From Colius striatus (Eukaryota; Chordata; Aves; Coliiformes; Coliidae): a DNA stretch of 64,000 bases. Each line of letters begins with the position of its first letter. Positions within the stretch are counted from its first letter, which is position 1. The stretch is from contig NC_084774.1 in assembly GCF_028858725.1 (NCBI RefSeq), positions 4,872,001-4,936,000 of the forward strand, read 5' to 3'. The notes under the pieces are model-generated. The model had not been told where the DNA came from. It did no database searches and saw only the letters and a list, made by a program, of their open reading frames with translations. Of this stretch, positions 34,901 through 48,600 are shown piece by piece. A program made the translations under genes and the position numbers.

Positions 34901-37900
34901 CTCCTCTAAGAGGTAGTGTAAAAGAAAGTGACTTTCTGTCAAAATATCATTAAATTCTGCTCCTGAACTGTCAAAAAGCTGTTTTAAAGCTTGTTTCACT
35001 AGTGCTGGAGTTTTACACTACATTTTAAATACTGATGGAACATCCAGGCAGCAGAACCAAGACAAAGCAAAGCAGCATTTCCCACTGTTAGGAGCAGCAC
35101 ACATCCTTCAAACAACATTCTCAAGATTGAAGAGACATTTTTACTGGTTCTTTTAAATGTAAAAAACTATTGACAATGTTATTATTTCACATTTAATGTT
35201 AGAGAGTGAAGCCTGCTCAGGCCAAGATCTTTTCTGATTGCCCGTGGTGGCTGGCTATCTGATTCCTTCAGATAATAAATCTCTGATGAATAACACACTG
35301 GTAACAGCATGTTAAAATCAAGAGGCCATTATTTTTGAAGGACAGAAAAAGAAAAAGCCATATAAATACAAATTCCAAGAGAAAACTCTGATTTTAAAGG
35401 ATAAATTTGGGTTTCTAGACCTCCAGATAACTTTAACTTAACCTTGGGAAACAAATAAGAGGGTGTGAAAAACTGAAGTGCTTTTGCCCAGTTTCATATC
35501 ACAAAACTGCCAAGAAAACTGTTCATTCTGTTCAAGAATTCTGCCTCTTCTGCTGTTACATCACTTACAGAAAAACATTAGCGATTGTTTCTCTTTAATT
35601 CTTGTTCTGACAAATCCTGTGCTACAAGCAAATCATTGACAAAGGCTGAGATTCACCCCAACCAGGCACTTGAATTTCATTTGTATGTTTAAATAAGAAC
35701 TTACCCACACTATGTGCTGCCCCTGTGTTCTTCACAAGGAATATTTCCAGTACAAGTCAAATGACTACCTTGGCCTTTAACCTGCCTTTTATTGTTACCT
35801 GGTTACAAAGGCAATCTGATTTCACAAGAATCAGGTGTAGATGGAAACATCCACTTCTCACAGACTGATGTAGCTGATGTGACAGGCACATGCACACATT
35901 ATTAACATACACATTTCATTTACTGCAAGACATATTTGGCAGGTAGAACAGGAATTAGCCAGCTCAATAGGACTATTTATATGGTGATAAATGAGAAATA
36001 TTGATCAGTGTGGAGTTCCCTTAACATCTTTCTGACTGATTTTCTTAATCTTGTTAAACCTCTTTCAGCTGTGACAACTCAGGTGAGCTTCTCTGCTGGT
36101 GGAGCACAATGGGAGCACAGATGCTGATTGTGCTTCATGGTGTTTTACACCAGCTGAGGAGCTGATGTTAAGATAATTTCTAAAGGAAAAGTTATATCCT
36201 TTTTCTCTCTCTTTATGTGACTGTTTCCTGCAAAACACAGGCTTGAGCCTGATTTCCTTTACTATTTATTGGACACAACACTAATAGTAACAGTGGCATT
36301 AGGAGATAAGGAATGGATGTGAAAGCAGAATGAGGAACCACTTATGCCTGTTTGCAATAGGAGCCCTGTTTTCTGGCTAATGCCTTCTGCTTGACTTACA
36401 GAAGTTAAACAATGTGCAAGCAGACATCAATGGCTATTGACTGAAGGAGAATGTTAGTACCACACAAGCAGCAGCATTTTCACATCCTCATTCTGCCTTT
36501 GAGCAGTTTTCCTGACCGGGCAACTGCTGGGAGAGAAAGTAGCCTTTCCCAGCCCACTCATTCTTATTTCTTATGACAGAAACTGCATCCAGTCAGCTTC
36601 ATGCTCAATTTGAGATTATTTAAATGACTGCAAGAGAAATAAAATGCTTGGAAATACAAATTTTTATGTGCTCATTTGCTAACACACCATGCAGCTCTGA
36701 CTGCTGCAAACAAAAGGCACATCTAAGAGGCAAGTGTTATTACAGAAGTTCAGGGTTCAGGATCTTCTTTGCTTATTTCCAGTTTCTTTGATTTAAATTA
36801 TCTTATTTCAGTTTATCCATCACTGAAGCTGCAGAAAAGCAATTGGTAAAGAGAGAGTTTTATCCTTAACCTACAACTCGTGTTTTGCCTGATTGTCTCT
36901 ATAAATCTACCCCCTTTCCTATAATCATGAGGGTCTCTCTTACCTGGTAAAGTGAAAGAGGAAGTTCTGTGAACTCACCTAATAACTGCAAACACAAATA
37001 ACACTATACACAGCCAAGTAGGAATTTGTACAGAGCAGTTAGAGCACCTTCCTGCACAATTACAGTCATTGCATGCACTGAATTCAAGAGCATGTACACT
37101 CATAACCATCTTGGGATGGGGCCCCTCTGCCTATCTCCTTCAGTTTCCATCTATGTTAATGTTTCAGGAAGGCTCTGATTAGTATTTGGTGCAGTTTTGG
37201 GGAGAACTAAAGCCCCTTGCCAAGAAGTTACACTTGATTAAGAAAAAGAAACTTCTTGCCTGAAATTTGCTATTCCTCTAGAAGTGCTGTTTGCAGTTCT
37301 CTTACAGCAGGTACCTGTGTTGCTGAGCTGATGGAGAGTGAACAAATGGTGTTAAAATGGTGAGAAGTCATGGCTTTTGGAGCCCCAGAAACCTGAATGC
37401 ATCTTGTCACACTGAGGCATTGTACCAGAAGTACTTCAAAGAAAAACACAAGAACTTGTCCTTTTAGGTCCCTTAGAGCTGAAAAAAAATGAAGCTCCCT
37501 AATCACACTGGTAATCACAGTGTTCCCTAATTCAACACCTACTGACTCACTCTATGGAGAGTTTATACACATAAAAGAGAAAAGACGCAAACCTGACACT
37601 TCCCCACCACCTCAGCAGCAGTTGCTGGGGTACAGAGGGTCCAGATGAGGATGTGGACTCTCTTCATGAGCAGCACAACAGTTTTCAATGCTAGGGTGTG
37701 AAAGTCAGAGCCTAAAAAGCAGGGACAAAGGACTTGATATTCAAGAGTCTTGTGTGTGCAGAGGAAAATACTGAAAAGAATCGTGTGAGCTGAGAGTATG
37801 TTTAATTCTCAATGTCACACACACTCTTGCAGGAGCCAAAATAAGAAGCTATTAGCAAGGCTGCCAGAGTTAGTGAAGGAATGAAGTGGGGAGTGAGGGG

Positions 37901-40900
37901 CAGCTGGTGAGAGCTGCTCATAGGTGGGAATGAAGCTCACGAGGGAGAAGAGCTCAGCAACACCTCGCTCGAGCCTTCAGCCCAATGGGATCCGACTGTC
38001 CTGCAGGACGTTGCTCTCTGAAGCTGGAAGTGAAGGTCAGTGCTGGAGGGAGAGAAGACTATAGACTGTTCTAATTGAGATGCTGGGGATTGTTATCCTT
38101 TTTATCTGCCCTTTGGACTTTTCTCCCTTTTCTAGAAATGTGTTTGTTAATCACTTGGTTCTTTTTTTTGTCAAAAGGGGAAATCGCATTCTGTGAGCAC
38201 AGGAACATTCTGGACACTTCTGCCAAGTTTCAGGGTGGGTGCATGGAAGTTTAGTCCTCATTAATAGCAATCACATCCTAAAGAAAAATCTCACAAGGAT
38301 CATCCACAGCCCAGACTTATTGACTTCCCTGCCCCTGTCAGTCCGTGCTTTACCTCACTGCTTCCCTCATCTGAAATACTGCATGAGATGGAATACTGAA
38401 GTTTCTTTCCTCCCAAGAGTCAGAAGAATTGCTCCCACAGCCCTGGAAAAGGATATGTGGAGTACAGATGGCATCCAATGGTCATGAGAGACTTTGGAAT
38501 AGTACTTTTGGTTTTTTACCATTCACCTGCAAATGGAAGAATTGTCCAAGATGGTAAAGTGGGAACTTATTTGGTTTCCCTTGGATGCTCATGGACTCTC
38601 ATGGCCAAAAGCAGGCTCAACAGGTACGATCCATAGTGCAGGACAGACAATTCATCCTTGCTTAAGCATTGTGAGACTATTGACACCCTCTATGAGAAGC
38701 TGTTTGACTGAAAGGTAGCCCTATCTCCTTGCACAGAGCAAATAACCAAAGCTTTGGATAATCTTTCACCCCCACAATGGGGAATTTTCATACCTTAGTG
38801 GTCTAACTCCAGACAAGGGTAGCTGGACATCCTGAAAGCCCTGTGATAACAGAAGTCAGTGCCTGACCACCTTTTGCTCTTATTCCAGCTGCTGCTTGCA
38901 GGGAGATAATGGTGACACAGCCCCTGGAAAAAAAAACCCAAAATGTGAGCAACCAACTCAGCTGTTAGGATATGGCATCTCATAGCAACAGAGCATCCTT
39001 CTTGTGTGGCACAAGACCTCTTCCCTTCAGCTATACTACATCCTCAAGGACCACTGAGAGCTGCAGAGAGTATAAATTCACTACTTCTGCCAGCCCAGCC
39101 TCCATAGGTCCTTCAGTGATGTGATGCTACAGCCCATGTTGGGCTCCAAAGCCTTCCTGAACAGGGATTCACACCCTCAAGCTCATGTTCTTCAAGGCCT
39201 CCACTGCCCAAGGGAGAAGACTGTTGCCCAGGGGAATTGGGAGGTGGCACAGGCTCCTGGCACCAGTAGCTAAAAAACACTGCCATTTTTATCTAGTTCC
39301 TCTCTGAGAAGGAGCACTTGAATCCTTCTGCAGATGGTCTGTGGAAGGTAGCTTCAGACACAAGGCATAGCTCTACCCCCAGCATGAATAGCTTTGTTGT
39401 CTCTCTTTGTTGTCTCCTGGCAGCAGCATTTCTTCCAGAGGCAGATATTACCTTGGCTGTCCTGACTGGGCTCCCCACAGTCCTTGCTCCATAGATGAAG
39501 TCCACCTGGCCCACGTCTGTGAAGGAGTGTCACACAGAGGTGGTATTAAGGGCAAACCCCAGCACTAGAAAATGACAATGTCCCTCTCAAAGGTGGCTCT
39601 GGAGTATGGCTGGGAATGTAGCACAGAAGGAACCAGGGATCTCACACGTCAGGAAAGTGTTTTGGGTTTCTCTCCAGAAAGACAGTGAGCAGAAATGCCA
39701 AGCAGAGGTCCTTACCCCTGAGGAGGCTGAAGATACTAAATGTAATGCCTGAAACAGAGGTGGGACATGTCCCAGCTTTCATTAACTCCACCAGACAGTT
39801 TTGGCCACACACTGCAAGCAAGGCAGAGCAGTTCTTGCCACAGGGTGGGGGAAGAAAAAAGCAATTTCCATGACAACATGATGAGACGAGGGAAGAAATT
39901 CTCATTTTCATGCAGAATGGAGGAAAAAAAATAGGATAGTATGATAAGAAATCCCTATTCCAACACAAATTCCTCTTTGAGAAGGAGGAGAGCAGCAAAC
40001 TCAGCATTTGCCTCTCCACAGCCACATAGCCATTCACAGCACGGCACCTCCTTTGCAGACACTTATATCCACAAGCATAAAGCACTGCAATGAATGAGGG
40101 TCTTATGACAAGTGCATGGAAGGATTCATTCCTCCCACAAAAGTGACAAATACAGATAATTCCACCTCATTTGCCAGATGACTTTTTGGCCTGGCTGCAA
40201 TAAAGCTGTAGCAATTGCAATAGCACAGGCACACAAATTATCTTCTGTGGAAATACAAAGCTCTGAGGAATCAGACATTTCACTGCACATAGATATATTT
40301 AGATACATATATTCACTTGGGTTTTATTTTAGGTCACTGCATGCAATGCAGGATGGCCAGCTGTTTGCCAGGCAGCACACACTATCCAAGTGAGAGGAAC
40401 CACATTTCCCAGAGCAACTGGCTCATTGGGAAGAGGGACCCAAGCCACAATTCAGCCTTTATTGATGGTAATGTCAATCTTTCCGCCCTGGGAAAGATTT
40501 GTGATAAGGTTAAAGATACCTCAGACTGTTCTTACCTTCCCCTCACATTAATTTACAACCCCAAGGACACCAGTTAGGACAAGTGAAGATAAGAAAGGAC
40601 AGTCATATTTTCTTATCTGGAGCTCTCTGCTTTATAGCCCTTCAGCTTTATGGTGCAGAAGTGGTTATATTCCCAGAGAGAAAGTCCTTATGAACTTCAC
40701 AAACAGCTTTCTAAACACTCAATAGCTTCCAAAGAAGATAATAGCTGTGATTCACACCTTCAAAAAAAGGAATCCTACCTGGCAGAAACACAGATGTACA
40801 CAAAAAAGCCTCAAGAGTTCATCCAGTTCAGCTCCCCCTGAAGACAAAGGGGTTTTCCCATCAGGTATAAATGCTCCAGTCTTGGTTTGATCTCAAATAC

Positions 40901-41634
40901 CACCAAGACCCACATTGCCCACCCAGACCCTGGCAGAGGCCTTTGTATGCAATCCAGGGCATCAAGAGCTTGGCTGTGAGATTTTGCTATATCCCAGAGC
41001 ACAATGGTAAGCACAAAAAGTCCTGTAGATCTGTCACTGTGTAGAAGAATGAAGGTAACAGGAGCAACATCCAGGGAGCACATAAAGCCATGTGAGCTTC
41101 ATCAGGGAGCTACATGACTGCCACCTCTTTGCCTGTATTTTCAAACAGCACCTCTTTGCATGGCTGTTTGACACAGTTCTTAAGACATCATTAAGGTACT
41201 ATCACATTGATGTTTAATTCTTCTATAAAGCCTTACAATGGTTGAGTCTAAGCCTAAATTCCTCTGACTTTTGCTAAATTCAGGATGCAATCTAGAATCA
41301 GCACTTAAACAAGGCTTGACACATGCTGGAACTTTCCAATTAGATGGCAGAAAAGCTGTGCTTGTGAAGACAATATCAAACTTAAACCATCGGGAAGACA
41401 GGGATTGTTTTCAAACAGTCCTGAAGGTTGTTACTCTGTTCAGGTAATTTCTTTTCCCTTCAACAACAGGTAGGTAATTAGAGCTGCATCCCCTGATGAG
41501 AACCAGCAGGTTCATTGCCCAGGCAGCAGGTATGTTAGATATATCAGGGATAGGTGTCAAGGATTTTTCTTGATCCACAAGGAAAAAGAAGTGCCTTCAG
41601 GAGGCAGGCAAGATTTTATATGGACTCTCTGTGA
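31940..41634. other. Long CR1-free unique stretch, no gene seen
   Basis: Almost 10 kb without any CR1 that I can recognise. It is mostly AT-rich with few CpGs. Five CpGs cluster at 37939-38011 around cacctcgctcgagcc. Open frames such as 34263-34736 minus (157 codons, leucine-rich) and 39642-40085 minus (147 codons) have no recognisable domain. Two same-frame open frames at 38239-38487 and 38533-38718 are separated by two stops and are not supported as a gene. Confidence 0.5.
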
Positions 41635-41745
41635 CACAGAATCACAGAATCTTAAGGGTTGGAAGGGACCTCAAAAGCTCATCCAGTGCAACCCCCTTGC
41701 CAGAGCAGGAGCACCTAGAGCAGGGCACACAGGAACTCAGCCAGT
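41635..41745 (-). mobile_element. CR1 LINE, short 3' terminal fragment
   Basis: Antisense CR1 tail: cacagaatcacagaatc, ggttggaagggacctcaaa, gctcatccagtgcaacc, ccagagcaggagcacc, cacacaggaactcag. It is of the same type as the copy at 14408. The match is lost after about 41745. Confidence 0.92.
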
Positions 41746-42704
41746 GGAGAAGATTTCCTGTCCAGGGACTGTGGCGGAGGCTGAAGATAACTACACAGAT
41801 GTATTTATTTGCTAAAAGGAGGCAAGCAGTCTTGTTTAGATGTGTAGATGATTAAAGCTTGATCCTGCATCCCTCTTGAACTCCTGTGTATGCTGTGACT
41901 CTGCAGCTCTTGGTCGTGTTGGACAGAATTGCACCTTGTGTACTGTTTCCTTAAATTCAGCTAAACAACTCTCCTGTGGGTCCTAAGCATTAAGAGCTGC
42001 AGAAGAAAGACAGAGCCCATCATGGCCTGTGCTTGGAGAAATTTTAATAGAAAAGGTGATGAAATTCCCAAATAAAACAATATTGAACTGAGTCCATCAA
42101 ATAAAAGCAAATACCTGCAAATAAAACCATTGTGCAGACTCCTAGTGAGGCTGAAAAGAGCCTTGAACTTGCAGCAACCCTGCAGCAGGGCTTTCATTTA
42201 TCCCCACTGGACACTATTGCTCTAATTTGACAGTAAACTGCCCCTGGAGAGAAACTGTGCTGCCCTGAGCAGTCAAATAACTCTATAAACACCAATCACA
42301 TGCAAAGGGCATGGACAAGAACCCACATTTGGCAGCTCCCAAAATATCATGATGTTCTGGTGGCTGAAGTCTCCTGGCACATGTGATCTGGGACTTTCAT
42401 ATGCTCTGGGGACAGGTCCATCAGAGAACACTCCCTGACATACTTCTGTTAACATCCCCAGTACTTTGTGTGCATCTGACAGCAGACATTGTCTCATCAG
42501 CAAATCCTGAGCTGTTTAACCCCAGACTTTGCACAGGACAGGTCAGATTCCACAGAACACCAATGGTGAACAGCTTCTGAGACCCAGGGGGGAATTTCTT
42601 ACCAAAACTGGAGCAAGACCAACAAGAGTTAGACATACAAGACATAGATTCTTCATTAATCCAGCTGAGATTTCTTTATTTCTTCTAATGCCACATGAAT
42701 TGCT

Positions 42705-42744
42705 GCTACAAAACACTGGGTTAACCTACAAAACACTGGGTTAA
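42705..42744. repeat. 20 bp tandem duplication
   Basis: ctacaaaacactgggttaa occurs twice (42706-42724 and 42726-42744) with a single C between, giving a 20 bp period with one difference at the first base. Confidence 0.92.
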
Positions 42745-45053
42745 GGCTTCCTTGCATCTCTGGACATCCGACAAGGCTCTCTAATGTACGTGCTAGTTGT
42801 AAGAGAAGCTGAAAGTATGTTTCAGAAGAAAGAAGATTTATGGTGAAGGCAGTGACCTTAACTCAGGTTTCCCTGTGATTCAGCCACTGAATTGATGACC
42901 ATTGCAAAATTCCTCATTTCTGTAGGTCTCAATGATTGGAAATTACATTTCCTTTCAGTTCTATTCCAGCTCACACCCCCAGCTCGCTGACTTACTCCTA
43001 GATATTGCCAACTCATCATAAGTTTGAAAATCAAGTTCTTTGTAAGGCATTGCATTGTTTTTTACAGATCCTGAGCAAATCCACTCTGAAGCTCAGCTAC
43101 TTTAGACTGTCCCTGGGAACCCTTCCCAGCACAAAGTTGTCTGAAAAGCAAGGAAAGGAGTATCCCAGATCTGCAAAGCTCTGCTTCCAGGACATCTGGT
43201 TTTCTTAAGAGTCTGTTTGCAGGCAGATGCTGTTACAATACCTTATATGATGCTGTAAAGACATTCAGACTCATGCCCTCCACATGCTCAGCCTTTGCTG
43301 TCCAGCTGTGCTGTCTGATCCTCCGTCACTGCAGAGGCTCTAAGCCAGCCGTGCTTCACGCAGCTAAACCGCTTTCAACTTGCCTGTGTTTCAGGTGAAA
43401 AGGGTTGGATTGGGTTTGTAATGTTGGAACAGGAGAGGGAAGAAGGCAGGCAAAAGATAAAGGGGAAATCTCTGCTATTTGATCTGCTGAAATGGAAATG
43501 TCTAAGAGCTCTTCCTTGAAGTGCACAGGGATGAAAAGAACACGAGCACAATTTGTTGTGCTTGTTTGCTCGCATTTTAGGATAAAACTGCAAAGAATGG
43601 TGAGAAAAAGGAGACTCCTTTTGCTTCATTTTATCTTTGGACAGAAGGCAGACAGCAGGGTTCATATTTACCTCTCATTTAGATTCAATAAATATGTCCT
43701 GTGACTACATTTTTAGAAACTGTTTCTTAAGGAAGACGTTTTGTATTAGCTGTTACTGCTCAATTTGTGCTGGTTTTTAAAGAACTCATGTGGCTTGTAG
43801 GGACAGAAAAAGAGGAGTGATTCATGACTCACTGCAAAGATCTGAGCTTTTACAAAGCTTCATCAGTCAATCATTTCACAAAGTTTTTAAGCCCAGACAA
43901 ACACACTGGCACAGTTGTGGGCTGTCTGGAAATGCACTGGGAGTAGGCACGGGCATAATCAACCAAGCTTTGCACAGTTGGAGAAGAGACAGTTTGGAGG
44001 CTGACAGAGACAGTCTTGTTGGCACCACACCACTGCAGACATCTACAGCATGTGCAAACCCTTTAGTTTTCTTCAACCTTCCAAGCAACAGAGCTTTCCT
44101 TCCCCACTGCTCCCCTATTCCCCCTCCTTTCCCATCACTACAGCTCTTTGACTTACAGGATAAATTCAACCAAGTGCTGATATCTTAAAAGCTCATTCAA
44201 AGGGTTGAGGGGCAACACTGGTGGTTTTTTTTCAACAGCAGAAGGTGTGTTATCATCAATACCTAAAAGGCAAGGCCAAGATGGAAAAAAACAGAGAAAA
44301 ATAGCCTAGCAAGTGTGTTCAGCTCCCCAGTGCACTCAGAGTGTGGACACTTCAGACTGTACAGGATCCTTGAATTTCTCCTTCAGTGATAATAACACAG
44401 TCACACTGATGCATAAGTAGATGCTCTGCAATACATATTCTCCATACAAATGCATTTTCTTTGTAAGGATATATGTGAAAAATACTCTTGTGGGAAATAC
44501 CTATCTCTCCATCTAAAGATAACACTTGGGATGGAGGAGCCATTTTCTTGGCCATGCTAAATGACTTACCACTGAAATAAATCTCTGAGTGAAAAATCCC
44601 ATTTTCTTTTCCCATTATCCACTGAGGGGAAAAAAAAAAAAGGAAAGACAAACAAGTGAATAGAACAACTAAAAGGAAACAGAAAAGGAATCAATTCCTG
44701 CTCTGCTTACTCGTACCTAACCACCACCTGGAGGCTGGACTTGGCCAGGAGTTTTTACAGACACGCTCCCAGTATACAGGGAGGTCACAGAAATGGCTTT
44801 GGTGGAGCTATGCTGTGCTCCAGCAGCCCGAGGGGATCTGGGTCCCTGAGTTAAGTGTGAGGTTTCATCAAGGCAGAGTGACAAGCTGCGAAAGCAGTGA
44901 AGACACGCCACAGATTGCAGCCACGCTCACCTTCCCACACAGGAACAGGGCAGAGAACAGAGGGGATGGGAGAGCAGAGGAGACTCAGGCAGGAGAAAGC
45001 AAAGAGCCATTGCTGTTTCTCTCAGCCTCTGAATTGCAAGACTGAGAAACACA

Positions 45054-45086
45054 TATTTTCTTTTTTCTCCTTTCTTTTTTTTCCTC
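45054..45086. repeat. Pyrimidine-rich low-complexity tract
   Basis: T-dominated sequence with C interruptions, about 33 bp long, upstream of the antisense CR1 at 45171. Confidence 0.8.
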
Positions 45087-45170
45087 TAAATCTATCATCC
45101 AAACCCAGAGATGCTTCAGCAATAAGTTGTGTACCAAATTACTCCTCTTTCCTCCCCACCTCACTTGTAA

Positions 45171-45697
45171 AGAATCACAGAATCACTACAGTTGGAAAAG
45201 CCCTTTAAGATCATCATGTCCAAGCCCTTCCCTGACACTGCCAGGCCCATCACTAACCCATGGCCCTCAGCACCTCATCTATGCATCTTTTGAATATCTC
45301 CAGGGATGTGACTCCCCCACCTCCCTGGGCAGCCTGTTCCAATGATTAAGTTCTTCCTAATGTCCAATGTAAACCTCCCCTGGTGCAATTTAAATCCATT
45401 TCCTCCTGTTCTATCATTTGTTACTGGATAGAAGACAATGATCCTCACCTCATTACAACTCCCCTTCAGGCAGCTGCAGAGAGTGCTCATGCCTCCTCTC
45501 AGCCTCCTCTTCTCTAGGCTGAACATCCCCAGCTCTCTCAGCCGCTCCTTGTCAGATCTGTTCTCCAGACCCTTCACCAGCTTTGTTGCCCATCTCTGGA
45601 CAAGCTCCAGCACCTCAGTGTCCTTCATGCAGTGAGAGGCTCAGAACTGGACACAGCATTCAAGGTGTGGCCTCACCAGAGCTTAGTGCAAGGGGAC
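45171..45697 (-). mobile_element. CR1 LINE 3' fragment with ORF2 C-terminus
   Basis: An antisense CR1 with head agaatcacagaatcactac, then ggaaaagccctttaagatc, cctcagcacctcatc and gaatatctccaggg. It continues into ORF2: the minus-strand frame 45275-45628 carries the C-terminal motif [20 protein letters not shown]. Next come gttgcccatctctggac and gtggcctcaccagagc, where the copy is truncated. It is of the type seen at 10073 and 22578 and is the most complete example of that type here. Confidence 0.95.
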
Positions 45698-48600
45698 AAA
45701 AAAGCGTTGAACAAACTGAATCTGATGAGCATTCTTTTGTGGTCTCTTGCATTAGTTTGTACAGGGGTGTAAATGTCCTCTCATATTTTTCTGGAGGAAA
45801 GCAAAAACAAAAGGAGCATTTAGAAAAAACATAAACTTGTAGAACACAAACTGCCCTACGTGGCAAACCCTGCAAAATAATGATTAAAAAAACCAGAACA
45901 CAGAGGACATGGCTTGTAGCAGAATTCAGTTATCAAGAAGTGCATTTGCTCAGCAGAACACCAGTTAGTTTCTTTTTTTCCTAAAGAGTTTTATGGTACT
46001 GTAATTAAGGAGCTTTTAGAGCTAGGTGCACCTTTTAATTGTTAAATAAATGAAAGGCAGCCATACTGCACTGTGATGATGGAAAGGCTGGGGAAATTGA
46101 GGAAGGTGGGGGGTAATTATGTTCTATTATTTCAGAGCAGGTGTAATATGAAGAACGAGGGCTCAATCTGACAAATTCTGATTCTTCTGTGCAGCCACTT
46201 AGTGCTGAAAGAGGCTCAGTAGCAGCAGTGACAGAAGGAGGGGCAGGAGGATGGGCCAATACACAAAGTCTGTTGTGCAAATAATACCACTGGCATTTAA
46301 GTTTCCTGTTCAGGGAAGCTGGTGAAGCAGTTAGACACTCATCAGTTGTTTTTGCAATCAACAAATGCAGAAGATGTGGTGTCTGGCCAGGCAGGGGCTG
46401 TATTTTATCAGTTCAGTTATACCTCAGTCAATTGCAGTGAGTGTATGTGGAAGCTTATCCCTCCAGTCACTGCAAACACACTGGAAAAATAAGAATGCCA
46501 AGAGCATTCCTCAGCAGCCATGTCAGCAGCAAAACAACCTCAGAAACAGATAAATATTGTGTTGTCACTTCATAAGACAGAAAGAGTCTAGATTTCCCTC
46601 CTGCCTGGGATCTCAGAATCATGGAGTGGGTCCACACACTTCTATAAACTGTCATGGTTTCACTTCAGCCAAGGGAAGCAGGACACTCTCCAGCAGTTAA
46701 AGACCTGCCCTCCTGTGTTTAGCACTTGGTAAGGGTAAGTAAAAACATTTAACCTGTAGTTCAAGTTTGCTGCTGCTCCATCTCCTAGAACTAGAGGGAA
46801 TTTCACTCTAAACTCTGAGAGTGATCTGAAATCAGATGTAGAAGCAAAGCTCCTACAAGTGGGAATAAGAGCAGCTATCCTCTGAATTGCTCTACCCAGT
46901 GGCAGAAAATCAGCTGAGGGTGCTGTCACTTGAGAAAAAAAGGGGTATTGAAGGCTTCAGGCAAAACTGCATTCTCCCAAATATTGTTTCTCTCAGATAT
47001 GTTGGTGTGGATGCCAAGCTTGGCAGTTCCACTTCATTCTAACTGTTGGCCAACGACAACAGAAACATTTGGGAATCAAATGCAGTGCATCCAAGTCCTA
47101 TGGAAACAGCTGATCTTTCACCTTTTGCTCCTTAAACAAAGCAGGCTGAAAGAATAAACTACTGTTTGCTGTGCTGTAAAGCAGGAAGGGGAATGATGGT
47201 CTCTCATATCCCATGTCACTCTTTTCCAAAATGTATGAAGGGTCAGTGGCAAGTCACAGAGAAGCAACATGATCAGTCCACGAATGACAGTGGATGTAGA
47301 CACATGCTGGCTTTCCAAATCTTACACCCCAGCTCTACCCCAAGGAACTGCTCATCTCAAGCCCAGAAAGGAGAGGGTCTGCAGTATTTGTTAGACATGA
47401 AATCAGCCCAGTAAGGATTACTGTTGTAACCCACAGTGTGGGCTATGAAACAATCCTGAAAGATGGTATGGTTGATTGTTACTTTACAGTTGAGCCCTTG
47501 TGATTAAAATCAAGAAGGAAGTTCACAAGATTTGCTCATTGCTGAGCTGAGGTTGTGATTTTTCTCCATGGGTGCTTTTCTCCACAGATGCCCAGCACAG
47601 TTCTACTTATCCCCAGGCTTTGTCAAAGGCCAAGCCTGCCCACACCTTGCATTTGTGTTCTCTTTGTGTCTTATCCTTTTAATATCTTCTTTTTGTGACT
47701 CTTTAGGTCCTAGCAGCCCTTTATTTGAGCTAGAGACCTATTCAGTGACATTCTCATGCAACTGTCCTGAACAAACAGTTTTCATTTCATTTTCCTTTAT
47801 TTATCATTTAATTTTCAGTGATGCCCAGGTACTTGAATTGTGGACACTTGAACGAGTGCCTGCCATCAGAGATGCTCTCAGGTAGCTATCCAGGACAAGG
47901 CTGTTACCTATTTGGCCTCAGAGTGGCTCTCCAGAACCACTTACTCATTAAGAAAGATTGTAACTTCTGCCCACTGAATGCCAAGTTTTATTCAGTGACC
48001 CAAAATCAAACCTTCTAGTTGCAATCCCCACTGGACCTGGTGTACCTGGTAAATCCTATGAGAGCTTTTGATATAGGTTTATGAAATGCTTGTACCAGCT
48101 CTGGTCTTTCTACTTGAATGACTAAATCATCCCTGATGCCAGATGGTTATGGCCCAGCTACATGGAGGGAAGGCAGAGGGAGCAAGGGCAGGATAGCTGG
48201 CACCCTCAGACAGACAAACACATGGTGCTGATGCTGGCAGAAGCTCTAGAAGAGCTTCAGCTGGATGGAACACAAGGAGAACCCAACTCCAATCTCCTCT
48301 GATTACTTCAAACATGGGGATGGTCAGCTCCTTATCAGCAAACACATGGTCAGGAATGGTGGGTGCAGGGAATCTGGCATGAACCCAAATGACAGCCTAT
48401 GAATGGTACTCTCAGCTAGCCCTACATGGCAGACTAGCACTCAGCATCACTCTTCCTAATGCAAGATGATGGTCCCAGAAGCTCCTTACTAATTTTCTGA
48501 TGTTTCTCCACTCTTGTACCCCGAAGGCTACATCTTCAGATAAGATGAAAGATGCTTTACTTAGTTTAATTTTGCTTCAAGACAAGGCAAACCAAGAAAA

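Larger units (their letters stand above)
41746..45170. other. Unique sequence, no gene seen
   Basis: Contains a 20 bp tandem duplication at 42705 (separate entry), four CpGs in about 50 bp near 43320-43372, a run of 12 A at 44630-44641, and a pyrimidine tract just before the next CR1. No exon recognised. Confidence 0.5.

Noticed and set aside
38239..38718. Two same-frame open frames that might be a decayed retrocopy
   Set aside because: Two stops separate them (at 38485 and 38500), no poly-A tail follows and no parent protein is recognised.
46613..46700. tcagaatcatggagtgg and tgtcatggttt words recalling a CR1 tail or the start of an avian ERV LTR
   Set aside because: The sequence that follows matches neither a CR1 3' UTR nor an LTR that I know. 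The words are too short.
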